Source of the DNA: Chryseobacterium sp. 36-9
GTDB lineage: Bacteria; Bacteroidota; Bacteroidia; Flavobacteriales; Weeksellaceae
NCBI GenBank assembly: GCA_001898785.1
Contig: MKVE01000017.1
Span: forward strand, 269,720 to 317,475
Direction of reading: 5' to 3'
DNA length: 47,756 nucleotides
Position 1 is the first letter of the stretch; each line of letters starts with the position of its first letter. The translations under genes were made by a program, and so were the position numbers. Positions 34,785 through 43,860 of this stretch are shown here, in pieces. The notes beneath the pieces were generated by a model, which saw nothing but the letters and a program-made list of their open reading frames with translations, did not search any database and was not told the origin of the DNA.

Positions 34785-36362
34785 TCAATTATTTAAAATT
34801 GTACGTTTGGAATTAGCCTTAACCAGCCACAATCCAACAAACGTCAAAAACCCATTCAGGATGATCAGTTCAACCCCAATTCTGTAATCCGTATTACTCG
34901 TCACTAGGTAATTAATCAGATAAGTCACCACAGGCGCCAAAATCGTCACCGCCAAAATCGAATATTTCTTTGTGATTTGATATTTCGTCAAAATCCCAAA
35001 AGCAAACAGTCCCAACAGCGGCCCATAAGTATAACCCGCGATTTCCATTATCAGATAAACAATTGACTTATCATTCAACGCTTTGAAAACCATTATCAAG
35101 ACAAAGAAAATCACTGTAAAAGTCAAATGAACTTTCATTCTCAAACGTTTCTTCTGTTTCTCGGTTTTTTGCTGGTCTTCGTTCAGGTTTAGCAAGTCCA
35201 CACAATAAGAACTCGTAACGGCTGTCAAAGCCCCGTCAGCAGAAGGAAACAGCGCCGAAATCAAACCAATAATGAAAACCACAGAAAGTGCCATTGGAAA
35301 ATGATTCAGAGACAACGCAGGAAATAGATCGTCACCCATTATATTTTTGATTTGACCAGCAGAATCTTTGAAACCAAAAGTATTCGTAATCACTTCTTTT
35401 CCGTCAACTATAGTTGATATTTGTCCATAATCTGCGCCGTGCTGTATTGCAAAAAGATAAAGCAAACCACCTAAAAATAAGAATGCCAAGTTCACAAAAA
35501 GCAAAGTTCCGGCAAACGTCAGCATATTCTTTTTCGAGTTTTTCAGGTTGTCCACAGAGATGTTTTTCTGCATCATTTCCTGGTCAAGACCCGTCATCGC
35601 AATTGTGATGAACATCCCGCCCAGAATCGTTTTCAGGAAAAATGTTTTGGAATTAATATCCGTATTGATAAAATGCGTGTACTGCTTCTGCTCCAGAATC
35701 GTGAAAGCTTCTCCAAAAGACAGGTTAAGATTGGATAAGATATAAACAATGCACGCAAAAAGACTGATAATCATAAATGACGTCTGCAAAGTATCCGTAA
35801 TTACAATCGTCTTCACACCGCCTTCGAATGTGTAAAGCAGAATCATCAGAAGCAGGACAAAAGCCGTTACCCAAAACGGAACGCCCAAACTTTCAAGTAA
35901 GAAAATCTGAAGAATATTCACCACCAGATACAATCGCGCCGTCGCACCGATCGCTCTCGAAATAATAAAAAATACAGAACCGATTTTATGCGCCTCCACA
36001 TTGAACCGTTTCCCCAGATAGGTATAGATCGAGGTCAGATTCATCCGGTAATAGAGTGGGAGCAGAATGCCCGCAACAATGAAGTAGCCGATAAAAAACC
36101 CGATTACCATCATATAATATTCAAAGCCGCCGTATGGATTTTCGCCACCCAAAAACTTCCCGACCGTTCCCGGAACCGAGATAAACGTCACGCCCGAAAG
36201 CGATGTCCCAATCATCCCAAACGCCACCAGCCACCATTTGCTTTTCTTGTTTCCTATAAAAAAAGACTGGTTGTCGGAGTTCCGACTCGTAAAATAAGAG
36301 ATGACCAAAAGCCCGATAAAATAGGCAAAAACGAATAATAATAAAACTGTTCCCGGATTCAT
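34785..36362 (-). CDS. Sodium:solute symporter (SSS family)
   Basis: 525 residues with about 13 TM helices. Family features include the N-terminal VISYFTSRNSDNQSFFIGNK, the unwound TM1 region GMIGTSLSGVTFISVPG, ISRAIGATARLYLV, and TDTLQTSFMI in the middle. It should be a Na+-driven uptake system for a sugar, organic acid or similar solute. Enzyme context would normally hint at the substrate, but there is none nearby. The start codon follows a TATTTTTG element. Confidence 0.9.
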   Translation of the reverse strand: MNPGTVLLLFVFAYFIGLLVISYFTSRNSDNQSFFIGNKKSKWWLVAFGMIGTSLSGVTFISVPGTVGKFLGGENPYGGFEYYMMVIGFFIGYFIVAGILLPLYYRMNLTSIYTYLGKRFNVEAHKIGSVFFIISRAIGATARLYLVVNILQIFLLESLGVPFWVTAFVLLLMILLYTFEGGVKTIVITDTLQTSFMIISLFACIVYILSNLNLSFGEAFTILEQKQYTHFINTDINSKTFFLKTILGGMFITIAMTGLDQEMMQKNISVDNLKNSKKNMLTFAGTLLFVNLAFLFLGGLLYLFAIQHGADYGQISTIVDGKEVITNTFGFKDSAGQIKNIMGDDLFPALSLNHFPMALSVVFIIGLISALFPSADGALTAVTSSYCVDLLNLNEDQQKTEKQKKRLRMKVHLTFTVIFFVLIMVFKALNDKSIVYLIMEIAGYTYGPLLGLFAFGILTKYQITKKYSILAVTILAPVVTYLINYLVTSNTDYRIGVELIILNGFLTFVGLWLVKANSKRTILNN

Positions 36363-36381
36363 TGTTCAGATTTGAGTGGAA

Positions 36382-36389
36382 CAAAAATA
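36382..36389 (-). promoter_or_regulatory. -7 promoter element of the sodium:solute symporter gene
   Basis: Minus-strand TATTTTTG matches TAnnTTTG, 19 bases before the ATG. No -33 TTTG at good spacing. Confidence 0.4.
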
Positions 36390-36503
36390 GTTTTTTTATT
36401 GATTTGTGAAGTAATTAATTACGGGAGAACGCATCAGCCTGTGCACAATCCGACCAAATGCCACATCGATCAAATAAAATCTAAAAAGTCAAGACGTAAT
36501 TTA

Positions 36504-36755
36504 ATATTCTCATGATGTTGCCGGATATTCTCGCGATGTTGTCGGATATTTTTACGATGTGATAATATATTCTTCCATTGTAACTGGATATTCTGGCATT
36601 GTAAAGAAATATTCTCGTGATGTGAAGTTACATTTTTGCAATGTGATTGAATATTATTATGATGTAAAAGTATATTCTTGTCTTGCGACTGAATATTCTT
36701 CCATCCTTAGACAATATTTTCGTTACTGCAAACAATATTCTTACAACTACAGTTG
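36504..36755. repeat. Twelve-unit tandem repeat with exact 21-bp period
   Basis: Units begin at 36504 and every 21 bases to 36735 with no insertion or deletion. The consensus is about ATATTCTYRYGATGTNRNNGN; ATATT is nearly invariant and position 7 is T in all twelve units. The GATGT core is kept in early units and decays in the last four. In one plus frame the array reads as heptads of the form YSxDVxx ending at TGA 36754-36756, but that frame opens right after a TAA at 36502-36504 and has no ATG. It fills a 517-bp gap between two transporter genes. Confidence 0.9.
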
Positions 36756-36771
36756 ACAAAGTCTTCGAATC

Positions 36772-36858
36772 AGCTCCGTAGGAGCGCTCTGTTAATAGAA
36801 TAACAAAAACCAACAGAATCCCAGCTCCGTAGGAGTGACCTAATAATGATATTCCAAA
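36772..36858. repeat. Two copies of an AGCTCCGTAGGAG repeat
   Basis: AGCTCCGTAGGAGCG (36772-36786) and AGCTCCGTAGGAGTG (36823-36837), 51 bases apart, each followed by a similar stretch of roughly 20 AT-rich bases. The CTCC-GTA-GGAG core is a mini-hairpin. I recall this motif as a frequent intergenic repeat in Bacteroidota. The rest of 36756-36879 holds nothing recognisable. Confidence 0.75.
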
Positions 36859-36879
36859 CGAAAAAAAACTAAACAATCA

Positions 36880-38094
36880 TTATCTGTTCGGAAGCATTTT
36901 CTTCACAACAATATAAAGAAGAATAGCTGACAAAACCAGAACCGCAAAAGAACCATACCACAAACTGTCAAATCCGAATCGGCTTACCACATAAGTTCCC
37001 AAAAACGGTGTAATGATAAACGAAAACGAAAAAGCAATCCCATTCAGTCCCATATAGGCGCCCTTGTTACCACCTTCCGAACGCAGCGCCGTAACGGTTG
37101 ACATAAACGGAAGCGCCCAGATCTCTCCAACACACAAAACGGTCATCGCCACAATCAGCCAGGAGATATTACTCCCGAATACCATCATCAGGTAAGATAA
37201 CCCGGACAGAAAAACACCGGCAAATAGAATCTGCGGAATCCTCATTGTCCTTTCAGCAATGCTTACCAAAGGCATTTCCAGCAATACAATAATGAAACCG
37301 CTGTAACCCAGGATGAACCCAATCGTGCTCTGGCTCAGCTTGGCAACATCTTTATAAAATAGCGGGATTGTATTGAAAAACTGGAAAAAACAGATCGCAA
37401 ACACAGTACACAAAAAGCTGTAAACCAAAAACGGATAATCCCTGTAAGGGGATTTTCCTGTTTCTTTAATGACTTCAGCAGTTTCAGATTTCTTTTTCTC
37501 CCGGAAGATTTTATTCCGCTTTCGGAAAAAGATAACGTAGATAATTCCTGCAATCATAGCTCCACAGAAGTTCACAACGAAAAGAAAATTATAGGATATC
37601 CCGGAAAGGATTCCACCCAAAGCGGGGCCAATAGAGAACCCAAGATTGATCGCCATTCTGTTCAATGAAAAAGCTTTCGTAAGGTTTTCAGGTCTTCCGT
37701 ATTTGGTAATCGCCACAGAGTTAGCCGGCCGGAAGGTATCACTGATTGTACTTTGAAGAAATATCAGGACAGCCATCATCTCAACACTCGGAAAAAAAGG
37801 AATGATGAGGAATATAGGCGCACTGAGAAACAAGCTCCATGTCTGGATATAATATTCCCCGAATTTATCCGTCAAAAATCCTCCCAACCACGATCCGGCA
37901 ACAGAACCAATGCCATAAAAGCTTAAAACGATTCCCGCATGTTCCAAAGAAAACTTCAAATGGTCTGTCATATAAACACCCAAAAACGGCAATACCATTG
38001 ATCCGGAACGGTTGATGAGCATCACAATGGACAGCATCCATGCTTCTCTGGAAAGGCCTTTGAAAGTGTTGATGTAATAGTTGAGGAATTTCAC
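36880..38094 (-). CDS. MFS transporter
   Basis: 404 residues, about 12 TM helices. The A-motif region GGFLTDKFGEYY lies between TM2 and TM3, and the N-terminal MLINRSGSMVLPFLGVYMTD resembles MdtH/multidrug-type MFS proteins. A central cytosolic loop (about 192-215) is basic. It is a single gene, isolated by repeat DNA downstream. Substrate unknown; drug or metabolite efflux is plausible. Confidence 0.87.
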   Translation of the reverse strand: MKFLNYYINTFKGLSREAWMLSIVMLINRSGSMVLPFLGVYMTDHLKFSLEHAGIVLSFYGIGSVAGSWLGGFLTDKFGEYYIQTWSLFLSAPIFLIIPFFPSVEMMAVLIFLQSTISDTFRPANSVAITKYGRPENLTKAFSLNRMAINLGFSIGPALGGILSGISYNFLFVVNFCGAMIAGIIYVIFFRKRNKIFREKKKSETAEVIKETGKSPYRDYPFLVYSFLCTVFAICFFQFFNTIPLFYKDVAKLSQSTIGFILGYSGFIIVLLEMPLVSIAERTMRIPQILFAGVFLSGLSYLMMVFGSNISWLIVAMTVLCVGEIWALPFMSTVTALRSEGGNKGAYMGLNGIAFSFSFIITPFLGTYVVSRFGFDSLWYGSFAVLVLSAILLYIVVKKMLPNR

Positions 38095-38111
38095 TGGAAC
38101 AATTTAGATTG

Positions 38112-38119
38112 CAAAAATA
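38112..38119 (-). promoter_or_regulatory. -7 promoter element of the MFS transporter gene
   Basis: Minus-strand TATTTTTG matches TAnnTTTG and lies 17 bases before the ATG. No -33 match at the normal spacing. Confidence 0.4.
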
Positions 38120-38163
38120 TTACTTTGTTCCTACATTCATAATGAATTTTAAAATAAATAAAA

Positions 38164-38190
38164 AAGACTTACCAAATTTCGATAAGTCTT
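38164..38190 (-). terminator. Terminator of the secreted-protein operon
   Basis: Stem AAGACTTA (38164-38171) and TAAGTCTT (38183-38190); an A run to the left gives a T tail on the minus strand. It lies just beyond the last gene of the operon. Confidence 0.7.
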
Positions 38191-38207
38191 CTCTTTCAAT
38201 TATATAG

Positions 38208-38597
38208 TTAGTTTTTGGGAATTGTTTTTTTGAATTCTTCCAGGGTAGCTGTGTTTGGCAAACCTTGGCTATTACTTACTTTTGAGATATTAGTTATTAT
38301 TTTTTTTCTGTTTGGTATACTTGCAAGCATCTCTTCTGTACTGGCAGTATTTGATAGCAGTTTACCGGGAGTGGCTTTCGATACAGAATTTGAATTTTGT
38401 TTTTTTTGATCAAGCCCTTGTTGAGAGGCTAATTTTCCATTAGAATCGGATTTCGTTGCTTTTTGAGATTCATTCATCTGGGCAAATTTGCCTAAAGTTT
38501 CCTGTATATCGCCTTGCTTTTCCTCCTGCTTGTTTTGCTGTGCAAAAGTTAATGTGCTTCCTGCTAATATTAGAATTGTGATGTATAATGTTTTCAT
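38208..38597 (-). CDS. Small secreted hypothetical protein
   Basis: 129 residues with a signal peptide (MKTLYITILILAGSTLTFAQ, cut near residue 19). The mature part is polar and Gln/Lys/Ser/Asn-rich, with no cysteine and low complexity in the first half. A weak internal similarity is seen: SNTASTEEMLASIPN and PNTATLEEFKKTIPK may be two copies of one short motif. No known family is recognised. It lies 12 bp after the large repeat-protein gene, so likely in the same transcript; a partner or accessory role is inferred from that position. Confidence 0.7.
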   Translation of the reverse strand: MKTLYITILILAGSTLTFAQQNKQEEKQGDIQETLGKFAQMNESQKATKSDSNGKLASQQGLDQKKQNSNSVSKATPGKLLSNTASTEEMLASIPNRKKIITNISKVSNSQGLPNTATLEEFKKTIPKN

Positions 38598-38609
38598 TTT
38601 GCTTAATTT

Positions 38610-41150
38610 TTATTTAATACTTATTAATACTTTGATTTTTCCGATAGACTGCGAATCATAATCCTGAAGCGCTTTACCCAAAACCTGACCGATTTGTAAT
38701 TTTTTAGGATCGGCTTTCATTGCAACGCCTGCAATAGATGAGGTTACCAATAGATCTCCTCTTTTGATTGTACCTCCTTCTAAGCAAACTTTTGTAGGAA
38801 TTACTCCGATGACACCCATTGGAACTTTTCCAGAAATATCGGTGTCGACACTTTCCTCAGTTAAAAGGACACCCGGCTTTGTAGCATAAACACCAGCCAC
38901 CAGATTAGAATATGGTTGGGATGACTTTTCGACAGTTCTGTCGGAGTCTTGTGAAATTACTAATATGTCTCCAGCTTCATATTGAGAGATATTTCCTTCT
39001 ACATCAAAAGCTTCTGCAACATCTGCCCCGGAATTTTGTGTTCCACCATTGAAAAAACCTCTTCCTGCCATATTGATACGCGCCATATTTGAGCCCGAAG
39101 TCTGGAAAACGGCGAGATTCCCGGAAGCTCCGGTATGATTGATCAAGAGATCACTTCCTGTTCCTGCATTTATTATGGTGACAGTAGGATTACCGTTAGA
39201 TGTATTAAAATTTCTAAAATTTCCTGCCTTTCCGGTTCCAAAATTTGGTACCCAACCATAAATTGCCGTTCCTGAACCATCAGTGGTAGCTTCAACAGCA
39301 TTTCCGTCATTGGCATTGGCAATAATTCCTTCTCCGGTTCCATCTGTGAGTGCAATTAATGCAGGTCTTGGATTGGTTGTATTTGAAATATAAAATAACC
39401 CTGCGGTAGCTCCTGTTCCGTCTGCACGACCATATACGCCAGCAGTTCCAAAGTTTGCAAATTTAGAATTAACCACACCCATGACTCCGGCAGAAGTTCC
39501 ATTCGTATTATCTACAATAAAGTCTCCCGCATTACCATTACCTGTATTAGTTGATGTAACTACTGTATTATTATTGGATGTATTGAAATTTTTAAATTCT
39601 GCCGCCTTTCCACCACTGAAAGAAGGTACCCAACCATAAATAGCTCGTCCATTGCCATCAACATTGGCTTCTACAGCGTCACCATTTTTTCCTGCATTAG
39701 CTAGAAAAGCATCGCCGTTTCCATCTGTGATCGCAGTGAGGGCTCTGCCATTTCCATTAGTATTGGACGCGTAGAACAATCCTCCGAATCCTCCAGTTCC
39801 TGAAGATACTCCAAAAATACCTGCTGCACCAAAGTTTCCGAAAATGGTTTTAACTTCCCCTCTGACAGCTGCACTTACACTATTCGTATTATTTGAAAGA
39901 AAAGAGGATACATTTCCTAATGTATTATCAGGAATGTTTCCTAGACTGTTAGACTCTACTTCGAATGTGTTTTTATCATTAGAAGTATTGGTATTTTCAA
40001 AACGTCCCGCTCTACCAGTACTACCATTAATCCCAACTTGTCCGTAAACTCCAATTGCGTTGCCAGAAGTATTAGTAGCAACAAATCCTCGCACACCATA
40101 ACCTCCACCGTCATTCCGTCCTACAACGGCGCCAGCAATATCACTATTTGTTAAACCTACAACAGCTTCACCCGCACCATTATTGCGGCCAATGACACCC
40201 GCTGCGGTTTGTGCCGCAGTAGCAGCGTCAACTCCTGATCCTCCGGTACTGCTGGATTGTATTGCTGTTCCGTTGCCTGTTGATGAAGCGTTGATTACAT
40301 TTCCATTACCAACAGTAGATGCATTCAAAGCATTGTTGTTGTTAGCATTATTGAAAACAGCAATGCTGGCAGGATTTCCGTTCACGCTGGTTGCTGTAAG
40401 ACCAATCCCGGAATTACTATTGGCGTAAACTCCGGTTCCTGCTGCTGAAGAATTACCATAAACTCCTAACCCGCTTGGTGTAACCCCATACACACCCCAA
40501 CCAGAACCTGCCTGTGAGCCCCAAACTCCAATTCCTAATCCGCCGGTTCCATTGTTGATACCTCTGACTGCTGAAGAAAATCCACCAGGAGCTGTATTGG
40601 TTACTTCTCCTCTTATTGCGGAAATACTGGATGTTGTGGTAGAGTTTTGCCCGACAATAGAACTACCATCACCATTGTTAGCCAATGTAAAAAGATCAGA
40701 AGCATTGGTTAGAGTATTCGTATATGGCAATGTCAGACCGCCTCCGCCACCGGAGGATTTTGCGTATAAGGCATAAGGAACGCTTAATAATTGACTTGTG
40801 CCCGTAATAGTATAATTGGTTCCGCCGGCGGGATCGGTTTCGGTTTTGAGATAATAAGAATTTCCACCCCAATTGATGGTGTTGAATGTTCCGCTTAAAA
40901 TTGTTCCGGATCCTATTTCTAGACTAACAAGACCATTAGCATTAGTCGTTCCTGTTATTCTTTCTGAGTAAACTGCTGTTCCTCCTACTGAACCTTGTAA
41001 TACACTCACTCTTACGGCAACATTTTGATTGGTTAAAAGTTGTCCGGAATTATTTCTGATAATGGACTGATAGCTCATTTTTTCCGGAGCCTGAGCAGAA
41101 ACCATGTAAGTTCCTAAGGCAAAGGCTGCAATTAATACAATTTTTTTCAT
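38610..41150 (-). CDS. Large secreted Gly/Asn-rich repeat protein (adhesin/fibre-like)
   Basis: 846 residues with a signal peptide (about 1-19). An N-terminal module (about 24-130, MSYQSIIRNNSGQLLTNQNV to LLSVPYALYAK) is a recurring opening in Flavobacteriia surface proteins. The middle (about 160-700) is a Gly/Asn/Thr-rich repeat region with many GVYG, GVxG and AVxG turns, suggesting a beta-helical stalk. Within it GRAGRFENTNTSN (379), GKAAEFKNFNTSN (514) and GKAGNFRNFNTSN (640) mark long repeats with spacings of 135 and 126 residues. The C-terminal domain (about 705-846, GADVAEAFDVEGN, AGDILVISQD, GTIKRGDLLVTSS) resembles conserved tail domains of fibre-like proteins. No T9SS sorting domain is seen on this protein. 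Confidence 0.75.
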   Translation of the reverse strand: MKKIVLIAAFALGTYMVSAQAPEKMSYQSIIRNNSGQLLTNQNVAVRVSVLQGSVGGTAVYSERITGTTNANGLVSLEIGSGTILSGTFNTINWGGNSYYLKTETDPAGGTNYTITGTSQLLSVPYALYAKSSGGGGGLTLPYTNTLTNASDLFTLANNGDGSSIVGQNSTTTSSISAIRGEVTNTAPGGFSSAVRGINNGTGGLGIGVWGSQAGSGWGVYGVTPSGLGVYGNSSAAGTGVYANSNSGIGLTATSVNGNPASIAVFNNANNNNALNASTVGNGNVINASSTGNGTAIQSSSTGGSGVDAATAAQTAAGVIGRNNGAGEAVVGLTNSDIAGAVVGRNDGGGYGVRGFVATNTSGNAIGVYGQVGINGSTGRAGRFENTNTSNDKNTFEVESNSLGNIPDNTLGNVSSFLSNNTNSVSAAVRGEVKTIFGNFGAAGIFGVSSGTGGFGGLFYASNTNGNGRALTAITDGNGDAFLANAGKNGDAVEANVDGNGRAIYGWVPSFSGGKAAEFKNFNTSNNNTVVTSTNTGNGNAGDFIVDNTNGTSAGVMGVVNSKFANFGTAGVYGRADGTGATAGLFYISNTTNPRPALIALTDGTGEGIIANANDGNAVEATTDGSGTAIYGWVPNFGTGKAGNFRNFNTSNGNPTVTIINAGTGSDLLINHTGASGNLAVFQTSGSNMARINMAGRGFFNGGTQNSGADVAEAFDVEGNISQYEAGDILVISQDSDRTVEKSSQPYSNLVAGVYATKPGVLLTEESVDTDISGKVPMGVIGVIPTKVCLEGGTIKRGDLLVTSSIAGVAMKADPKKLQIGQVLGKALQDYDSQSIGKIKVLISIK

Positions 41151-41155
41151 AAGTA

Positions 41156-41635
41156 TTATTTTTTGATGACTTTAAATGTTTTGATAGTTTGATCGTTCTG
41201 GAAAACCCTGATGATATAAACAGAAGAAGGTAACAATGAGAAATCCAGCTCAGATTTTTGTTGATTCAGGTTTCCTTTTTTGATCAGTTTCCCTTGTGAG
41301 TCAAATAGGGTATAATTAGAATTTTGATAATTTTTATCACTGAATTCAATCCATAAAAAATCTTTCACAGGATTGGGATATAAGAGTATATTTCGCTCTT
41401 TGTTGTTCAAATCTTCTACAGCTAACGTTATGATTTCATAAGCATGCTGAACACCCTCCATTACCTCGGCATTAGCTCCTTTTTGCCGGTAATCTATCTG
41501 TCCGACGGTATAGGATGAACTGCCACCGCTTCCAATAGCAGTAATCCCCGTCGAAGCAATTGTTTTTTGTGCTTTTAATAATCCAGTCGGTGCAATGAGC
41601 AGAATTAAAAAGCGAATTAATATTTTATTTTTCAT
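41156..41635 (-). CDS. Small T9SS type A sorting-domain protein
   Basis: 159 residues: signal peptide (cut near residue 22, LLKAQ), a short module with GSSSYTVGQIDYRQ and VMEGVQHAYEI (about 35-68) seen in many flavobacterial small secreted proteins, then a type IX sorting domain (about 82-159) with LLYPNPVKDFLWIEF, SQGKLIKKG, LPSSVYIIRV and the terminal KTFKVIKK. It is therefore expected at the cell surface or released by the gliding/PorSS machinery. It is the first gene of a three-gene operon, with only 5 bp before the large repeat protein. Confidence 0.88.
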   Translation of the reverse strand: MKNKILIRFLILLIAPTGLLKAQKTIASTGITAIGSGGSSSYTVGQIDYRQKGANAEVMEGVQHAYEIITLAVEDLNNKERNILLYPNPVKDFLWIEFSDKNYQNSNYTLFDSQGKLIKKGNLNQQKSELDFSLLPSSVYIIRVFQNDQTIKTFKVIKK

Positions 41636-41654
41636 AGAGTGAATTTTTCTATTC

Positions 41655-41662
41655 CAAAGGTA
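41655..41662 (-). promoter_or_regulatory. -7 promoter element of the secreted-protein operon
   Basis: Minus-strand TACCTTTG matches TAnnTTTG, 19 bases before the ATG at 41635. No good -33 TTTG, as might be expected for an activated promoter. Confidence 0.45.
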
Positions 41663-41775
41663 AAATGAGAATGTACTGATGAAAAGATGAAATAGATAAA
41701 CGACAATTTTAATAGACCAATGACATTTATTAAAAAATAATTGTAGCTTTAATAAGATATTATAAAGTCTTATTG

Positions 41776-43860
41776 GTGAGGAAAATATGGGTTTTCATAA
41801 TGTTGAATTTGGTATTGTTTCTATTCTCACAGAAACAACCGGATCTTTTGCAGTATAAAACCAATGATCAAAAGATCAAAGCCTGGGATGCTTACTGTAA
41901 TTCATTAACAGAAACTGAAAATTATCCTTTATTAATCAAAGAAGCAGATATCGGAATTGCGCTTTCAGTGAATAATAAAAAATACTTGTCAAAATTCTAT
42001 TTCTACAAAGGCTATGGTTACGAGTATACTAATAACCAATACGAAAAAGCAACAGTCTACTTTGAAAAATCACTGCAACTCGCACAAAATAAATATTTGG
42101 AGCAAGAAGTTTTAGCATTGATGAGGCTCAATTATATGTATTATTCTATAAAAGAATACAAGAAAGGAGAGGAACTCATCAATTATGTCAAAAAGATTGT
42201 CGACACGGTTAAAGCTAAGAACTTAAAAGCCACACTTTTAGGGAGTATCGGAGAATATTATCTGGATAGATCTGAGTTTGAAAATTTCATTAATTATAAG
42301 CTGAAAGCTATTGATTATTTGTTATTGGATAAAAAGAAAAAAGAGACCAGAAATAATATTGGCATTTCATATCTACAGATTGCCGATGCTTATAATGATA
42401 TGAAACAATATGAAAAGGCTATAGAATATACAAATTATGCTAGCTCTTATCTCAAAGATAGGTCAGATGGAATTGCTTTTTTATACAATACTTACATCGA
42501 GGCTTACACTCATTTGGGGAATATCGATTTAGCGAAAAAATACTATTTAGAATTATATGAAATCGGACAGCACAACCAGATGCTTTTCCTTAATGTAAGC
42601 TATGCAAACCGGAATATGTCTGAGTTTTATCTTGAGAAAAACAGATTGGAACTCGCGGATGACTACGCTGATAAGGCCTTGCTTTTCGCCAAAAAATCTA
42701 ATGATGAAGAGATCTTGATGGAAGCCAATACAGCCAAAGGAAAAGTATTGGTTGGACAAGGAAAATACGCCGAAGCGATTAAAATACTTAATAAAGCGTT
42801 GAACTTTGCTTACATCTATGACAAACGTTTTTTTGCAGAGATCAATAAAAAGTTATCTGAAAGTTACGCCGCTCAAAAACAATGGCACAAGGCCTATCAA
42901 TATTACAAAGCTTACAGTCAAACCAATGATTCTCTTTCTATAGAATCTGGGAAGCAAAGCCTTGCTAATGCTGAAGCAAAATTTCAAAATAAGAGTAAAC
43001 AGCAGGAAATAAAATCATTATTGAATGAAAATACTATCCATGAATTGACAATCAAAAATTCTAAAAAACAACGAATTTATCTGATTTCAGGTTTAGTTGC
43101 TATTGCTATTATTGGAGGGTTACTTTATTATCAGAGTCGGAACAGAAAGAGAATCAATCAGAAATTAATGTTACTTAATTCAGAATTGGATAAAGCTAAT
43201 AAAACCAAAATGCAGTTTTTTGGAATTCTGAATCATGACCTACGGAGTCCTGTTATTTCCTTGATTAATTTTCTCCATCTTCGGAAAGAAGCACCCGAAA
43301 TGATGGACGAAGAAACCAAAGACCGGCTCGAGACACAAACTACAAGAGCAACCGAGCAGCTTCTGGAACAGATGGAAGACCTTTTGCTTTGGAGCAAAGG
43401 ACAGATGGAAAATTTTGAGCCGTCGTTCAGAAACTATAAAATAGAGGAGATATTTTCCGATGTTAAAAAAGAATTTGTTTGGGTCAATGACATTCGGATT
43501 TCCTTTAACTTCTTAGAAAATATGTGGGTTTTTACTGACAAAGAATATTTGAAAACCATCATTCGGAATTTGATTAATAATAGTGTAAAAGTAGTACAGG
43601 GAAAACCTGACGCTCATATTATTTGTAAAGCCTGGGAAGAGAATAATGAAAGCTTTATTGAGATCTCCGATAACGGAGGCGGCGCAAATCTTGAAAAATT
43701 CAGAGCTTTATACGAAGATCATACAAGTATAGGCATCAAAAAAGGTTTGGGGTTACATGTGATTCGTGATCTTTGTAAATCAATCCGATGTAATATCGAA
43801 GTTAAAAGCAATCAATTGATAGGCGAAACACAAGTCATTTTAAGATTCAAAAAAGCTTAG
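41776..43860 (+). CDS. TPR-containing sensor histidine kinase
   Basis: About 694 residues. There is no ATG before 41800; the GTG at 41776 (or TTG at 41773) is preferred because it supplies the basic start of a signal peptide (VRKIWVFIMLNLVLFLFSQ) that an ATG start at 41800 would lose. A periplasmic tetratricopeptide region (about 30-400) precedes one TM helix (about 433-452), a short coiled coil and the kinase core. The H-box is FFGILNHDLRSP with H487, the N-box NLINNSV near 600, G1 SDNGGG near 631 and G2 KGLGLHV near 656. No receiver domain is fused. Its 3' end overlaps the convergent response-regulator gene by 21 bp. Confidence 0.9.
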   Translation: MRKIWVFIMLNLVLFLFSQKQPDLLQYKTNDQKIKAWDAYCNSLTETENYPLLIKEADIGIALSVNNKKYLSKFYFYKGYGYEYTNNQYEKATVYFEKSLQLAQNKYLEQEVLALMRLNYMYYSIKEYKKGEELINYVKKIVDTVKAKNLKATLLGSIGEYYLDRSEFENFINYKLKAIDYLLLDKKKKETRNNIGISYLQIADAYNDMKQYEKAIEYTNYASSYLKDRSDGIAFLYNTYIEAYTHLGNIDLAKKYYLELYEIGQHNQMLFLNVSYANRNMSEFYLEKNRLELADDYADKALLFAKKSNDEEILMEANTAKGKVLVGQGKYAEAIKILNKALNFAYIYDKRFFAEINKKLSESYAAQKQWHKAYQYYKAYSQTNDSLSIESGKQSLANAEAKFQNKSKQQEIKSLLNENTIHELTIKNSKKQRIYLISGLVAIAIIGGLLYYQSRNRKRINQKLMLLNSELDKANKTKMQFFGILNHDLRSPVISLINFLHLRKEAPEMMDEETKDRLETQTTRATEQLLEQMEDLLLWSKGQMENFEPSFRNYKIEEIFSDVKKEFVWVNDIRISFNFLENMWVFTDKEYLKTIIRNLINNSVKVVQGKPDAHIICKAWEENNESFIEISDNGGGANLEKFRALYEDHTSIGIKKGLGLHVIRDLCKSIRCNIEVKSNQLIGETQVILRFKKA

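Noticed and set aside
36504-36755. CRISPR array
   Set aside because: Units are contiguous 21-mers without unique spacers, and no cas genes lie nearby.
36559-36756. 65-codon heptad-repeat frame as a protein gene
   Set aside because: Only a GTG start inside the array, no ATG in the whole open frame, and the constancy of third positions fits a DNA repeat better; kept as a repeat with the coding option noted in the findings.
39844-40776. Several plus-strand frames inside the large repeat protein
   Set aside because: Antisense shadows caused by the low-complexity Gly/Asn/Thr-rich coding sequence.
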